The notes under the pieces: model-generated
Databases searched by the model: none
Seen by the model: the letters and a program-made list of their open reading frames with translations, nothing else
What the model was told of the DNA's origin: nothing
Made by a program: the position numbers and the translations under genes
DNA from: Guptibacillus hwajinpoensis
GTDB taxonomy: Bacteria > Bacillota > Bacilli > Bacillales > Guptibacillaceae
NCBI RefSeq assembly: GCF_001039475.1
Contig: NZ_LELK01000001.1
Location: forward strand, 407,466 to 471,465
Reading direction: 5' to 3'
Length of the DNA stretch: 64,000 nucleotides
In this document: positions 10,243-19,640 of the stretch, in pieces
Layout of the letters: each line of letters starts with the position of its first letter
How positions within the stretch are numbered: position 1 is the stretch's first letter

Positions 10243-10709
10243 GATGGACCGAATCAGATATTGCGATTTATGAAAAAGAGAGAGAATACGTGGATACAGC
10301 TGTCCTTCCACTTCTACCTATTTCAATGACATCAAGTGTTAAAACGATCGTATCAATGGGAGAATACATAACAATCATTTCTGGTGAATTGGAAAGACAG
10401 CTTAAAGGAAGACTCTTATTAATGCCTGCGTTCACTTATCTCCAGTCAGAAGATAGCGAAACGCGTGTTGAGAGACTTAAGCAAGTAGAGGAAGAGCTTT
10501 ACAAAGGTGGTATTAAACACATCATCACGTTATCGGCTGATGTTGATTGGAAACAGTCTGAGAGCAAGTTATCAAGTGCGCTATTATGGATGCCTGCTAT
10601 CCCTTTAGAACACATGGATGAGCAATATAAAATGGAAACGATATCAGCGCAAGTTAAACAAGTTCTACAATTTGTCACAAATACATGGCAAAGTAATACA
10701 AATAGTTGA
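10239..10709 (+). CDS. ypiF: YpiF family protein (DUF2487)
   Basis: This 156-residue protein corresponds in length, sequence pattern (RWTESDIAIYEKEREYVDTAVLPLLPI at the N-terminus) and position to B. subtilis YpiF, which lies directly upstream of qcrA. Function is not established. It overlaps the GNAT gene by 4 nt (ATGA), so the two are translated together. No signal peptide or membrane segment is present. A qcr promoter follows 30 nt later. Confidence 0.8.
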   Translation: MRWTESDIAIYEKEREYVDTAVLPLLPISMTSSVKTIVSMGEYITIISGELERQLKGRLLLMPAFTYLQSEDSETRVERLKQVEEELYKGGIKHIITLSADVDWKQSESKLSSALLWMPAIPLEHMDEQYKMETISAQVKQVLQFVTNTWQSNTNS

Positions 10710-10739
10710 TTTAGCGCATACTAATAACCAATCCGAATA

Positions 10740-10769
10740 TTGACAGAGCGAGAGTGACTACGCTATCAT
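10740..10769 (+). promoter_or_regulatory. Promoter of qcrABC
   Basis: A perfect -35 box TTGACA (10740-10745) and a TATCAT -10 box (10764-10769) are 18 bp apart, about 75 nt before the qcrA start codon. Confidence 0.7.
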
Positions 10770-10843
10770 AGGAATGTCCTAGTTATATGTGTTTACTATT
10801 TTATGTCCGGCTGGACTGACTTCATAGGATAGGGGGGAAACCA

Positions 10844-11341
10844 ATGGCGAAGAAAAATGAAGTAACAAGACGCCAATTTCTAAACTACAGCCTGACTGGT
10901 GTAGGCGGGTTTATGGCAGCGGGAATGCTAATGCCAATGGTCCGTTTTGCAATTGATCCATTGTTAAAAGAAGGAGCCAAACAGGATTTTGTACCTGTTA
11001 TGGACACAAGTGAGATTACGAATAAACCAGTTCGTAAGGAATTTAAAATTGACCAGGTAGATGGTTGGTACGAGTCTGAAGTAACGCAATCCGCCTGGGT
11101 TTACAAGGATGAAAAAGACGAAATTGTCGCACTTTCACCTGTGTGTAAACACCTCGGATGTACAGTTGACTGGGCTTCTAATCCTGCATATCCTGAACAG
11201 TTTTTCTGCCCATGTCACGCGGGCCGTTACACGAAAGATGGTATGAACGTTCCAGGCACACCGCCACTTGCACCACTTGATGTTTACAACAAGAAAGTCC
11301 AAGATGGTAAACTTTACCTCGGAAAACCTGAACCACGTTAG
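10844..11341 (+). CDS. qcrA: Menaquinol:cytochrome c reductase, Rieske iron-sulfur subunit
   Basis: QcrA carries the 2Fe-2S cluster of the b6c1-type complex that passes electrons from menaquinol to cytochrome c. The cluster motif is complete: C101-x-H103 with C106, and C122-P-C124-H125; C106 and C124 form the usual disulfide. The N-terminus has a twin-arginine motif (TRRQFL) before a hydrophobic segment (about 17-36), consistent with Tat-dependent, membrane-anchored export. Length of 165 is typical. GGGGGGA precedes the ATG. Confidence 0.97.
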   Translation: MAKKNEVTRRQFLNYSLTGVGGFMAAGMLMPMVRFAIDPLLKEGAKQDFVPVMDTSEITNKPVRKEFKIDQVDGWYESEVTQSAWVYKDEKDEIVALSPVCKHLGCTVDWASNPAYPEQFFCPCHAGRYTKDGMNVPGTPPLAPLDVYNKKVQDGKLYLGKPEPR

Positions 11342-11353
11342 GGGGCGTAATCT

Positions 11354-12025
11354 ATGTTAAATAAAATCTATGATTGGGTAGATGAACGCTTAGATATTAC
11401 GCCGATGTGGCGCGATATTGCGGATCACGAAGTGCCTGAGCACGTTAACCCTGCTCATCACTTTTCAGCGTTTGTTTATTGTTTTGGAGGATTAACGTTT
11501 TTTATTACCGTTATCCAAATCTTATCCGGAATGTTCCTTACAATGTATTATGTACCTGACATTGTAAACGCTTGGGAGTCTGTTTACTATCTTCAAAATG
11601 AAGTAGCATTCGGACAAATTGTAAGAGGAATGCACCATTGGGGAGCCAGTCTCGTTATCGTTATGATGTTTCTACATACCCTTCGCGTATTCTTTACCGG
11701 CTCTTACAAAAAACCTCGTGAACTAAACTGGGTTGTTGGTGTATTGATTTTCTTCGTAATGCTTGGTCTTGGGTTCACTGGATACCTATTACCATGGGAT
11801 ATGAAAGCGCTATTCGCAACAAAAGTTGGTCTTGAAATTGCGGTAACTGTCCCAATTATTGGAGAGTGGGCGAAAACCCTTCTTGCAGGAGGAGAAATCA
11901 TCGGTGCTCAAACACTTGCTCGTTTCTTCGCGATTCATGTATTCTTCTTGCCAGCAGCTCTTTTAGGATTGTTAGCTGCTCACTTTATCATGATTCGTAA
12001 ACAGGGTATATCTGGCCCGTTGTAA
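11354..12025 (+). CDS. qcrB: Menaquinol:cytochrome c reductase, cytochrome b subunit
   Basis: This 223-residue, four-helix cytochrome b6-like protein binds the b hemes through paired histidines in helices 2 and 4 and takes part in menaquinol oxidation. C43 in FVYCFGG lies at the position of the cysteine that binds an extra covalent heme in B. subtilis QcrB and in cytochrome b6. It corresponds to the N-terminal half of mitochondrial cytochrome b; the second half is carried by QcrC. It follows qcrA by 12 nt. Confidence 0.97.
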   Translation: MLNKIYDWVDERLDITPMWRDIADHEVPEHVNPAHHFSAFVYCFGGLTFFITVIQILSGMFLTMYYVPDIVNAWESVYYLQNEVAFGQIVRGMHHWGASLVIVMMFLHTLRVFFTGSYKKPRELNWVVGVLIFFVMLGLGFTGYLLPWDMKALFATKVGLEIAVTVPIIGEWAKTLLAGGEIIGAQTLARFFAIHVFFLPAALLGLLAAHFIMIRKQGISGPL

Positions 12026-12087
12026 AATTCGTTTAAGAACTTATTACTAATTAACAACACAATTTTTTATACGAAGGAGGGGGACAG

Positions 12088-12855
12088 ATGCATCGCGGAA
12101 AAGGAATGAAGTTTGTAGGCGACTCGCGTATCCCTGCGCAGAGAAAGCCTAACATTCCAAAAGATTATTCAGAGTACCCCGGCAAAACTGAAGCGTTTTG
12201 GCCGAACTTCTTATTAAAAGAGTGGATGGTTGGTGCCGTATTCCTTATCGGTTATCTAGCACTAACAATTGCCCATCCATCTCCACTTGAGCGTGTAGCC
12301 GATCCTACTGATGCAACTTATACACCGCTTCCTGACTGGTACTTCCTGTTTCTATACCAGCTCTTGAAGTATAAATTTGCTGCCGGTGACTATACTTTAG
12401 TCGGTACGGTTATTATGCCAGGAATTGCTTTCGGTGCACTTCTTCTCGCTCCATGGCTTGATCCTGGACCAGAAAGAAGACCTGCTAAGCGTCCAGTTGC
12501 AACAGCTCTTATGCTTCTTGGATTGATTTCAACAGTTTATCTTACATGGGAATCTGTTGTAACTCATGACTGGGAAAAAGCAGCGAAGCAAGGTGAGATC
12601 GTTGAAGCAGAAGTAGACAAAGAATCAGAAGGTTATGCCATTTATGCTGAACAATCCTGTATAGGATGTCACGGTGACAGCCTTCAAGGTGGATCTGGTC
12701 CATCTCTTCTTGAATCACAGCAAACGAAAGAGTCTATTATGGACATTGCTGTAAACGGAATTGGTGGTATGCCAGCTAACGCTTTCAAAGGTTCTGATGA
12801 AGAGCTTGATAAGTTAGCCGAATTTATTGCTGAAACTGCTAAAGCAAATCAATAA
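12088..12855 (+). CDS. qcrC: Menaquinol:cytochrome c reductase, subunit IV-cytochrome c fusion
   Basis: QcrC joins a three-helix subunit IV-like part (PDWYFLFLYQLLKYKF, residues about 80-95, is the conserved quinol-site PDWY region) to a C-terminal monoheme cytochrome c domain with the heme motif C191-I-G-C194-H195 and the likely axial Met in GGMPA. This fusion is the normal arrangement in Bacillus. The 255 residues match the family. A strong AAGGAGG site precedes the ATG, and a 62-nt gap separates it from qcrB without a terminator. Confidence 0.97.
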   Translation: MHRGKGMKFVGDSRIPAQRKPNIPKDYSEYPGKTEAFWPNFLLKEWMVGAVFLIGYLALTIAHPSPLERVADPTDATYTPLPDWYFLFLYQLLKYKFAAGDYTLVGTVIMPGIAFGALLLAPWLDPGPERRPAKRPVATALMLLGLISTVYLTWESVVTHDWEKAAKQGEIVEAEVDKESEGYAIYAEQSCIGCHGDSLQGGSGPSLLESQQTKESIMDIAVNGIGGMPANAFKGSDEELDKLAEFIAETAKANQ

Positions 12856-12862
12856 AATGTTG

Positions 12863-12893
12863 AAAAAGCTGACTGCTTAGTCAGCTTTTTTTT
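12863..12893 (+). terminator. Intrinsic terminator of qcrABC
   Basis: AAAGCTGACT and AGTCAGCTTT flank a GCTT loop and run into eight T residues, 8 nt after the qcrC stop. Confidence 0.9.
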
Positions 12894-12941
12894 CACTTCT
12901 ACATAAAATGCCAAAATTAAGCAGATGAAAAGGAGATAACG

Positions 12942-13538
12942 ATGATATCTCAATTTTTTTATTTATTGAAATCAAGGCCGTTTCTATGGTTCTTGCTGAT
13001 CATTAATGTACCTGGCACTATATACGGTTATTATTGGTATGGCTGGCAGCTAGCAGATACAAACCCTATTTTTCTGCTGTTTGTCCCAGATAGTCCAACA
13101 GCAAGTCTTTTCTTCTGTTTTGTCCTAATCGCATTCTTATTAGGAAAGAACTGGCCACTCATGGAAAGTTTAGCTGCAGTAACATTGTTTAAATACGGGA
13201 TATGGGCTGTTGTAATGAATATGATGGTCATGGTTGTCGAAGGTGAATTGTCCCTTATCGCGTTAATGCTTATCTTTTCTCACCTTGGTATGGCGATTGA
13301 GGGGTTATTGTTTGCGCCATTTTACAAAATTAAGCCATGGCACCTTATCGCGGTAGCGATATGGACATTCCATAACGATGTAATCGACTATGTATTTGGT
13401 CAGATGCCTCGCTATTCCATGCTTAGTGAGTATACATCTGCGATTGGTTATTTCACATTTTGGCTTTCGATCGTTTCACTCGCCCTTGTTTATTTACTAT
13501 CCGTTCGAAAAGGGCACTTTAAGCTATCTATTCGGTAA
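12942..13538 (+). CDS. ypjA: YpjA family membrane protein (DUF1405)
   Basis: The 198-residue protein has about five to six hydrophobic helices and few charged residues outside short loops, so it is an integral membrane protein. The conserved stretch NVPGTIYGYYWYGWQLA near residues 22-38 and position between qcrC and ypjB match B. subtilis YpjA, a DUF1405 protein of unknown function. The ATG has AAAGGAG upstream. It is 64 nt from ypjB with no obvious terminator between. Confidence 0.88.
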   Translation: MISQFFYLLKSRPFLWFLLIINVPGTIYGYYWYGWQLADTNPIFLLFVPDSPTASLFFCFVLIAFLLGKNWPLMESLAAVTLFKYGIWAVVMNMMVMVVEGELSLIALMLIFSHLGMAIEGLLFAPFYKIKPWHLIAVAIWTFHNDVIDYVFGQMPRYSMLSEYTSAIGYFTFWLSIVSLALVYLLSVRKGHFKLSIR

Positions 13539-13602
13539 AAGGAAGTGGTCTACTCTTGTCCCTATCTTCATACATTGAAGTAGAATGAAGGAGGGACAAG
13601 GG

Positions 13603-14370
13603 ATGGGTAGACGATGGCTCCTTTTGGTAATTATACTAATGATGCTCCCCGTTAATGTGCATGCTTCTGAAACTGACACAAAACAAGCTTGGAATGATAT
13701 AGCTGCGAATGTACTTGAATTTGGGAAACAGGAAGAGTTTGATCGAGCAAAGGTAATGCTCGAAGAATTCGCACAGACATTTCCTGGTGAGGCAGGAGAT
13801 GAACTAACGACAACAGAATTGAGAATTGTCTTAAACGCTCACGATCGAGCGATGCAATCGATCACTGCAGTGGACAAAGCTTCTGAACAACGGATTCAAG
13901 CGTTAACAGAATTTCGACTTGCTGTTGATGCCTTGGTTTCAACAGACCAACCAATGTGGCGTCAAATGGATGATAAACTTCTTCAGTTAATTAATGAAAT
14001 GAGTACAGCCATTGAGCATAGTGATATAGACGTATATGAATCGAGTAAATCGCGATTTATCGGAACGTACAGCATCATTAAGCCGGCAATGGCAATTGAT
14101 TTGTCTGCTGAAACGCAACAGCGATTAGATTCTCACATTGCTTTCATAGAAAGGTACGCTTCTGCTAAAGATAAGCAACTTGTCGGTCAGCTAAAGACAA
14201 TGCATAATGACTTTGAGAACGCGTTTAATAAGAGCAAAGAAAAAGATGATGCCTCCATACTGTGGATGATCGTGTCAATCGGTGGAATCATCACGTTAAC
14301 ATTAATTTATGTAGCTTTTCGTAAATACCAAGGTGAAAAGGAATCACAAAAAAGGAAACAAGTTGATTAA
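13603..14370 (+). CDS. ypjB: Sporulation protein YpjB
   Basis: The ATG at 13603 is chosen because GAAGGAGGG lies just before it; an upstream in-frame ATG at 13585 would place that site inside the gene. The 255-residue product has a signal peptide (about residues 1-22, ending VHASETD), a helical extracytoplasmic domain, one membrane helix near the C-terminus (about 221-242) and a basic tail. This layout matches YpjB, assigned to sporulation in Bacillus. The exact role is not known. Confidence 0.85.
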   Translation: MGRRWLLLVIILMMLPVNVHASETDTKQAWNDIAANVLEFGKQEEFDRAKVMLEEFAQTFPGEAGDELTTTELRIVLNAHDRAMQSITAVDKASEQRIQALTEFRLAVDALVSTDQPMWRQMDDKLLQLINEMSTAIEHSDIDVYESSKSRFIGTYSIIKPAMAIDLSAETQQRLDSHIAFIERYASAKDKQLVGQLKTMHNDFENAFNKSKEKDDASILWMIVSIGGIITLTLIYVAFRKYQGEKESQKRKQVD

Positions 14371-14485
14371 ATTCGAAGATCTTGTGAACCTGAAACTGTG
14401 TAATTGACTTTTTATCGGAATTTGACTAAAATTGACTTTAATAACATAGTCATGAAGTAATTACACATGTGATGGAGGAATGGAA

Positions 14486-15163
14486 ATGGCTAGTTTTCTA
14501 ATTTATTTTGCACTACTTTTAATCATTCCGTTATGGGCACAAAGTAGAGTGAAAAGCGCGTATAAAAAATATTCTAAAGTACCAAATTCATCAGGAATGA
14601 CAGGTGCACAAGTTGCTCGTAAAATTCTTGATGAGAATGGATTATATTCTGTAAACGTAGAAGAAGTTCGTGGACATCTTTCCGACCATTATGATCCACG
14701 ATCTAAGACTGTAAGATTATCGTCTGGGAATTACCATGGGCACTCTGTAGCTGGCGCAGCTATCGCAGCACATGAAGTTGGTCATGCGATTCAGGATGAA
14801 GAAAGTTATGCTCCACTTCGCTTCCGACATACACTTGTACCGGTTGCGAATCTAGGTTCAAACTTTAGTTATTTCATTATTTTAGCAGGTATTCTCATGT
14901 CTTCTGCTAACTTCATTTTACTTGGGATCATATTTATGAGTGCAGCTGTTCTCTTCCAGATGGTAACATTGCCTGTTGAGTTTAATGCATCAAACCGAGC
15001 AATGGAACAGATTGTATCAACTGGAGTAATTCGAAATGATGAAGAAAGAGAAACGAAAAAGGTTCTAAACGCAGCGGCGTTAACTTATGTTGCAGCAGCA
15101 GTCGTTGCTCTTCTCGAATTAGCACGCTTTGTGTTTATCTTTATTGGAATGAACGAAGATTAA
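14486..15163 (+). CDS. YugP-like membrane zinc metallopeptidase
   Basis: The catalytic zinc motif HEVGH lies in AAHEVGHAIQDEESYAPLR, and an N-terminal membrane helix plus three C-terminal hydrophobic segments surround it. This is the neutral zinc metallopeptidase family (Zn_peptidase_2) that includes B. subtilis YugP; substrates are unknown. Starts at 14480 and 14486 are both possible; GGAGGA spacing favours 14486. It is followed by an intrinsic terminator and faces the convergent YitT-type gene. The length of 225 residues is normal. Confidence 0.88.
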   Translation: MASFLIYFALLLIIPLWAQSRVKSAYKKYSKVPNSSGMTGAQVARKILDENGLYSVNVEEVRGHLSDHYDPRSKTVRLSSGNYHGHSVAGAAIAAHEVGHAIQDEESYAPLRFRHTLVPVANLGSNFSYFIILAGILMSSANFILLGIIFMSAAVLFQMVTLPVEFNASNRAMEQIVSTGVIRNDEERETKKVLNAAALTYVAAAVVALLELARFVFIFIGMNED

Positions 15164-15169
15164 TGAAAG

Positions 15170-15197
15170 AATCTCGCCTTTTAGGCGAGATTTTTTT
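15170..15197. terminator. Bidirectional intrinsic terminator
   Basis: AATCTCGCC and GGCGAGATT with a TTTTA loop are followed by TTTTTTT on the plus strand and preceded by A-rich sequence. It serves two convergent genes. Confidence 0.85.
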
Positions 15198-16065
15198 ATT
15201 GCTCTATAGGATTTTTATTCTCATCTAGAGTAAAGCCTTCACCAAGAACATCATGAACATCATTTACGGCAACGAAAGCGTGTGGGTCAACTTCACGAAT
15301 AATGTTTTTAAGTCTCACAATTTCATTGCGTGCAACTACGCAGTATAGAACTTCTTTTTGTAAACCAGAGAAGCTACCCTTACCGTTTAAAACGGTCGCA
15401 CCTCGATCCATTTGGCTCATAATCGTCTCAGCAATTTCTTTGTTGCTTTCAGAAATAATCATCGTCGCTTTTGCTGCATATGCGCCCTGCTGGATGAAAT
15501 CAATGACTCGTGCAGCTACAAAAACAGCAAGAAGCGTATACATCGCTTCTTTATAATTTAAATAAACAAGAGAAAGTGCGATAACACAAAAGTCAAACGC
15601 AAACATTGTTCTTCCCATGCTCCATCCAATATATTTAGAGCCAAGTCTCGCAATAATGTCGACACCACCTGTTGTGCCTCCATAACGAAAGATAATTCCT
15701 AGTCCGACTCCTACGAAAACTCCTGCAAAAAGTGCGGCTAGCGTTAAATCATCTTGTAACGGGATAGAAAGAACTGAGTAACGCTGGAAGATCCATAGAA
15801 AAATAGATAATGAAACAGTACCAATAATGGTGTAGATAAACGATTTTCGACCGAGTAACCGCCAGCCTATTAGAAAAAGAGGTATATTAAGAACTAAATT
15901 TGAGATGGCAGGGTCGATATCAAATAGAAAATATAATAACAGTGTAATACCTGTAAATCCACCTTCAGCTAAATTATTTTCCATATTAAAATGAACAAGT
16001 CCAAAAGCGAATATTGCAGAGCCTAGTAGAATGAAGAATGTGTTCTTACTTCGAATTCCTTCCAT
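15196..16065 (-). CDS. ypjC: YitT family membrane protein, YpjC-like (DUF2179 C-terminus)
   Basis: The start at 16065 follows AAAGGAGT and gives 289 residues; upstream in-frame codons look unrelated. Five to six membrane helices occupy residues 1-200 (for example GLVHFNMENNLAEGGFTGITLLLYFLF, with the family GG(F/V)TG motif), followed by a cytoplasmic DUF2179 domain with ATMIISES, GATVLNGKGSFSG and the terminal AFVAVNDVHDVLGEGF. YitT proteins are proposed transporters with no proven substrate. The position beside ypjB and mazG matches B. subtilis ypjC. Confidence 0.88.
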   Translation of the reverse strand: MEGIRSKNTFFILLGSAIFAFGLVHFNMENNLAEGGFTGITLLLYFLFDIDPAISNLVLNIPLFLIGWRLLGRKSFIYTIIGTVSLSIFLWIFQRYSVLSIPLQDDLTLAALFAGVFVGVGLGIIFRYGGTTGGVDIIARLGSKYIGWSMGRTMFAFDFCVIALSLVYLNYKEAMYTLLAVFVAARVIDFIQQGAYAAKATMIISESNKEIAETIMSQMDRGATVLNGKGSFSGLQKEVLYCVVARNEIVRLKNIIREVDPHAFVAVNDVHDVLGEGFTLDENKNPIEQ

Positions 16066-16246
16066 ATGTAGTACTCCTTTCGTTAAATGACAACCAACAG
16101 ATTTCATTATAATCAAATACCGAGCAGACAGCAATTTCATTCTGTTATACTCTGTATAGGTTAATGACTACATAAGCTGGTTAAATATTTGTCATCCGAA
16201 TTTTTTTTAGCTAACATAATAACAGATACGAAAGGTGGACTGGCAC

Positions 16247-16585
16247 ATGTCTAATAAGACAATTAAAGAGATGCAGAATGAAGTAGATCAATACATAAGT
16301 CAGTTTAAAGAAGGATATTTTAGTCCGCTTGCCATGCTTGCTAGGATGACTGAAGAACTTGGAGAACTCGCTCGTGAAGTGAATCATTATCATGGTGAGA
16401 AACCCAAAAAAACTTCTGAAGAAGAGCGTACAATTGAGGAAGAAATGGGCGATCTTTTATTTGTACTAACGTGTTTTGCGAATTCAATGGATATTGATTT
16501 AGATGAGGCATTCACCCGAGTAATGACAAAGTTTAATACGAGAGATAAAGACCGTTGGACAAAAATCGAAGAGGAGAGTGACTAA
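16247..16585 (+). CDS. ypjD: MazG-like nucleotide pyrophosphohydrolase (YpjD)
   Basis: This small MazG-fold enzyme hydrolyses nucleoside triphosphates or damaged nucleotides to monophosphates. The magnesium-binding motifs are visible as [12 protein letters not shown] and [16 protein letters not shown] (ExxE...ExxD). The ATG at 16247 follows AAGGTGG by 8 nt and gives 112 residues, matching YpjD; an ATG four codons upstream is less well placed. It starts the operon that continues 2 nt later with dapB. Confidence 0.9.
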   Translation: MSNKTIKEMQNEVDQYISQFKEGYFSPLAMLARMTEELGELAREVNHYHGEKPKKTSEEERTIEEEMGDLLFVLTCFANSMDIDLDEAFTRVMTKFNTRDKDRWTKIEEESD

Positions 16586-16587
16586 AA

Positions 16588-17388
16588 ATGAATGAAGTAA
16601 AGATTGTTATTGCAGGACCTAGAGGGAATATGGGAAAAGAAGCAGTGAAGCTCGTAGATCGGACAGAACATTTTAGTTTAACAGCTGTCCTAGATAGCAA
16701 GAGTTCAGGACAAACTGTAAAAGACATTGATGGACTCCCTTCAATGGATGCTCCAGTTTATACAGATCTAGATCTTTGTCTTTCTGAAGTAGAATGTGAT
16801 GTACTTATTGATTTAACAACTCCTGAATATGGTAAGAAGCACATGGAAATTGCATTTTCTCATGGTGTTCGACCTGTGGTTGGAACAACTGGATTCTCTA
16901 ATGAAGATGTTCAAGAACTATCGAAAACAGCTGAACAAAAAGGGATAGGAGCTATTATTGCTCCAAACTTTGCAATTGGTGCTGTCTTAATGATGAAATT
17001 TGCTGCAATGGCAGCGAAGTACTTCCCAGATGTTGAGATAATGGAGCAACATCACGATCGCAAGCTTGATGCCCCTTCAGGAACAGCTGTTAAAACAGCG
17101 AAAATGATTTCAGAAGTTCGTGAAGCAAAAGTGCAAGGGCATGAAGATGAGAGAGAAGATATGGACGGAGCAAGAGGAGCAGACTATGAAGGTATGAGAA
17201 TTCATAGCATTCGCTTACCAGGTCTAGTCGCACACCAAGAAGTATTGTTTGGTGGAGAAGGACAGACATTGAAAATCCGTCATGATTCAATGAATAGAGG
17301 ATCGTTTATGCCAGGTGTTCAATTGGCGGTTGAAACTGTATTGAAGATTGATCAGCTAGTTTATGGACTTGAAAATATTATGGAGTAG
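16588..17388 (+). CDS. dapB: 4-hydroxy-tetrahydrodipicolinate reductase
   Basis: DapB reduces hydroxy-tetrahydrodipicolinate with NAD(P)H on the path to meso-diaminopimelate and lysine. The N-terminal nucleotide-binding motif is [14 protein letters not shown], the active-site motif is [15 protein letters not shown] (about residues 152-166, with the catalytic His pair and Lys), and the C-terminus has [18 protein letters not shown]. Length of 266 is normal. It is followed after 11 nt by mgsA, the same order as in B. subtilis. Confidence 0.97.
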   Translation: MNEVKIVIAGPRGNMGKEAVKLVDRTEHFSLTAVLDSKSSGQTVKDIDGLPSMDAPVYTDLDLCLSEVECDVLIDLTTPEYGKKHMEIAFSHGVRPVVGTTGFSNEDVQELSKTAEQKGIGAIIAPNFAIGAVLMMKFAAMAAKYFPDVEIMEQHHDRKLDAPSGTAVKTAKMISEVREAKVQGHEDEREDMDGARGADYEGMRIHSIRLPGLVAHQEVLFGGEGQTLKIRHDSMNRGSFMPGVQLAVETVLKIDQLVYGLENIME

Positions 17389-17399
17389 GGGATGATTAA

Positions 17400-17813
17400 A
17401 TGAAAATCGCTTTAATCGCTCATGATAAGAAAAAAGACGACTTAGTCCGTTTTGCTCTTGCTTATAAGTTGATTCTCGATCCTCACGAGCTATATGCTAC
17501 TGGCACAACTGGTAAACGCGTCATCGATGAGACGGGGTTACAAGTCCATCGTTTTCAATCAGGACCACTTGGTGGAGATCAACAAATCGGAGCTATGATT
17601 GCAGAGAACGATATGGACGCAGTGATTTTCTTTCGAGATCCCCTTACAGCACAGCCGCATGAGCCTGATATAACTGCGCTTATTCGATTATGTGACGTAT
17701 ATAATATTCCACTTGCAACAAATATGGGCAGTGCAGAAATACTTGTACATGCTCTTGGAAGAGGAGAACTGGATTGGAGAGACATCGTTCATGGAAGAAA
17801 TAACACCACTTGA
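17400..17813 (+). CDS. mgsA: Methylglyoxal synthase
   Basis: MgsA converts dihydroxyacetone phosphate to methylglyoxal, a bypass of lower glycolysis under phosphate shortage. Motifs are [13 protein letters not shown] at the N-terminus, the phosphate-binding [20 protein letters not shown] with the catalytic Asp, and [14 protein letters not shown]. The 137 residues match the B. subtilis enzyme. Its 3' end overlaps bshB1 by 23 nt. Linkage of mgsA with bacillithiol genes fits the detoxification of methylglyoxal by bacillithiol. Confidence 0.96.
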   Translation: MKIALIAHDKKKDDLVRFALAYKLILDPHELYATGTTGKRVIDETGLQVHRFQSGPLGGDQQIGAMIAENDMDAVIFFRDPLTAQPHEPDITALIRLCDVYNIPLATNMGSAEILVHALGRGELDWRDIVHGRNNTT

Positions 17814-18507
17814 TATACTTGCTTTTGGCGCTCATGCTGATGATGTTGAAATTGGTATGGCCGGCACATTAAAGAAACTGTCTGAAGAAGGGAAGCGTAC
17901 AGGAATTTGCGATTTAACACGAGCTGAGCTGTCTTCAAATGGAACGGTTTTCGTTAGGCAACATGAAGCTCAAACAGCATCAGATATTCTATCAGTTGAG
18001 AGCCGTTTTAATCTCGGGTTCCCTGATCGCGGTTTGTCTACTTCGGACGATATGATTCAAGAAGTGGTCAAATTAATTCGAAGGACACAGCCTTCCGCAG
18101 TTTTTGTACCATACTATGAAGATAGGCATCCAGACCATGGGCATGCTGCAACTTTGGTAGAGGAAGCTGTTTTCTCTGCGGGAATTCGTAAATATCATCC
18201 AGAACTAGGATCTGCTCATAAAGTGAATCAAGTTTATTATTATTTTATTAACGGTTTTCATAAACCTGATTTCACGATTAATATTTCAAACCAAATTGAA
18301 GCAAAGAGACAGGCGCTTGAAGCATATGAAAGTCAGTTCACATTAACAACTGGGAGTGTCTCTACTCCATTAACGAATGGTTACGTTGATAAAGTTATTT
18401 ATCGTGAATACTTATACGGAAAAGAATCTGGAGTAGACTACGCAGAAGGATTTATTGCAAAGAATCTAATATGTATGGAAGAACTCCCGTTAGGAGAAAG
18501 AAAATGA
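17791..18507 (+). CDS. bshB1: Bacillithiol deacetylase BshB1
   Basis: BshB1 removes the acetyl group from N-acetylglucosaminyl-malate, step two of bacillithiol synthesis. Zinc ligands of this LmbE-like fold are visible in [12 protein letters not shown] and in [11 protein letters not shown]. The ATG at 17791, inside mgsA, gives 238 residues with the expected N-terminus [15 protein letters not shown]; in-frame codons before it are non-homologous. The stop overlaps the bshA start. Name in B. subtilis is ypjG. Confidence 0.94.
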   Translation: MEEITPLDILAFGAHADDVEIGMAGTLKKLSEEGKRTGICDLTRAELSSNGTVFVRQHEAQTASDILSVESRFNLGFPDRGLSTSDDMIQEVVKLIRRTQPSAVFVPYYEDRHPDHGHAATLVEEAVFSAGIRKYHPELGSAHKVNQVYYYFINGFHKPDFTINISNQIEAKRQALEAYESQFTLTTGSVSTPLTNGYVDKVIYREYLYGKESGVDYAEGFIAKNLICMEELPLGERK

Positions 18508-19640
18508 CACTAAAAATTGGTATAACGTGCTATCCAACTGTTGGAGGTTCTGGCGTTATTGCAACAGAGTTAGGGAAAATGCTTGCAGAAAAAGGACATG
18601 AAGTTCATTTTATAACGAGTAGCGTTCCTTTTCGTTTGGATACATTTCACCCCAATATTTATTTTCATGAAGTTGAAGTTAATCAATACGCTGTATTTCG
18701 CTATCCGCCTTATGATTTAACACTTGCGAGTAAGATGGCAGAAGTCATTCAACGTGAGAATCTTGATTTGCTTCATGTCCATTATGCAGTTCCACACGCC
18801 GTTTGTGCTTTTCTAGCAAAAGAAATGGTAGGCGGAAACATTAAAATCGTTACAACACTACATGGTACAGATATTACTGTTCTAGGTTACGATCCATCTT
18901 TAACAGAATTGATTCGATTCGGTATCGAGAAGTCAGATCGTGTGACAGCTGTATCTGATGATTTAGTAGAGCAGACGCATCGTTTGCTAGAAACAGATAA
19001 GGAAATTGACACCGTTTATAACTTTGTAGATGAGCGAATTTATTATCCAAAAGCAGAAGCTGATTTAAGAAAGGGATATGACATTAAAGAGAATGAGAAA
19101 GTAATCGTACACATATCGAATTTTAGAGCGGTTAAGCGGGTTCCTGATGTGATTGAAGTCTTTAATAGAATTCAAAAAGAGATGCCTGCTAAGCTTTTGT
19201 TAATTGGAGATGGACCAGAAATACAGGTAGCTTGTCGCCTAGTCAATGATCTTGGGATAAGAGATCGAGTGAAATTCCTTGGGAAACAGGAGAATGTAGC
19301 TGAAATTCTTTCTATATGTGATTTAAAATTATTGCTTTCAGAGAAAGAGAGCTTTGGTCTCGTTGCCTTAGAAGCGATGGCATGCGGTGTTCCAGCTATT
19401 GGAACGAACATCGGTGGTATACCTGAAGTAATCGAACATGGCGTCAATGGATTTATAGCAGAAGTAGGTGACATTGAATCGATTGCATCTTATGCAATGC
19501 AATTGCTTTCTAATGCTGAACTGCATAAGAACATGAGCGCAAGGGCTGTGGAGGCCGTCCAAACGAAATTCGCTTCCAATTTCATTCTTGAACAATATGA
19601 AGCATTGTATTACAAGACGCTTCAAGGAGCACTTACTTGA
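18504..19640 (+). CDS. bshA: L-malate glucosaminyltransferase BshA
   Basis: BshA is a GT4 retaining glycosyltransferase that joins UDP-N-acetylglucosamine to L-malate in the first step of bacillithiol synthesis. Features are the glycine-rich loop [13 protein letters not shown] near the N-terminus and the nucleotide-sugar motif [21 protein letters not shown] near residues 285-305. The ATG at 18504 overlaps the bshB1 stop (ATGA) and follows TTAGGAGA. Length of 378 residues is as expected. It is coupled 4 nt to cca. Confidence 0.96.
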   Translation: MTLKIGITCYPTVGGSGVIATELGKMLAEKGHEVHFITSSVPFRLDTFHPNIYFHEVEVNQYAVFRYPPYDLTLASKMAEVIQRENLDLLHVHYAVPHAVCAFLAKEMVGGNIKIVTTLHGTDITVLGYDPSLTELIRFGIEKSDRVTAVSDDLVEQTHRLLETDKEIDTVYNFVDERIYYPKAEADLRKGYDIKENEKVIVHISNFRAVKRVPDVIEVFNRIQKEMPAKLLLIGDGPEIQVACRLVNDLGIRDRVKFLGKQENVAEILSICDLKLLLSEKESFGLVALEAMACGVPAIGTNIGGIPEVIEHGVNGFIAEVGDIESIASYAMQLLSNAELHKNMSARAVEAVQTKFASNFILEQYEALYYKTLQGALT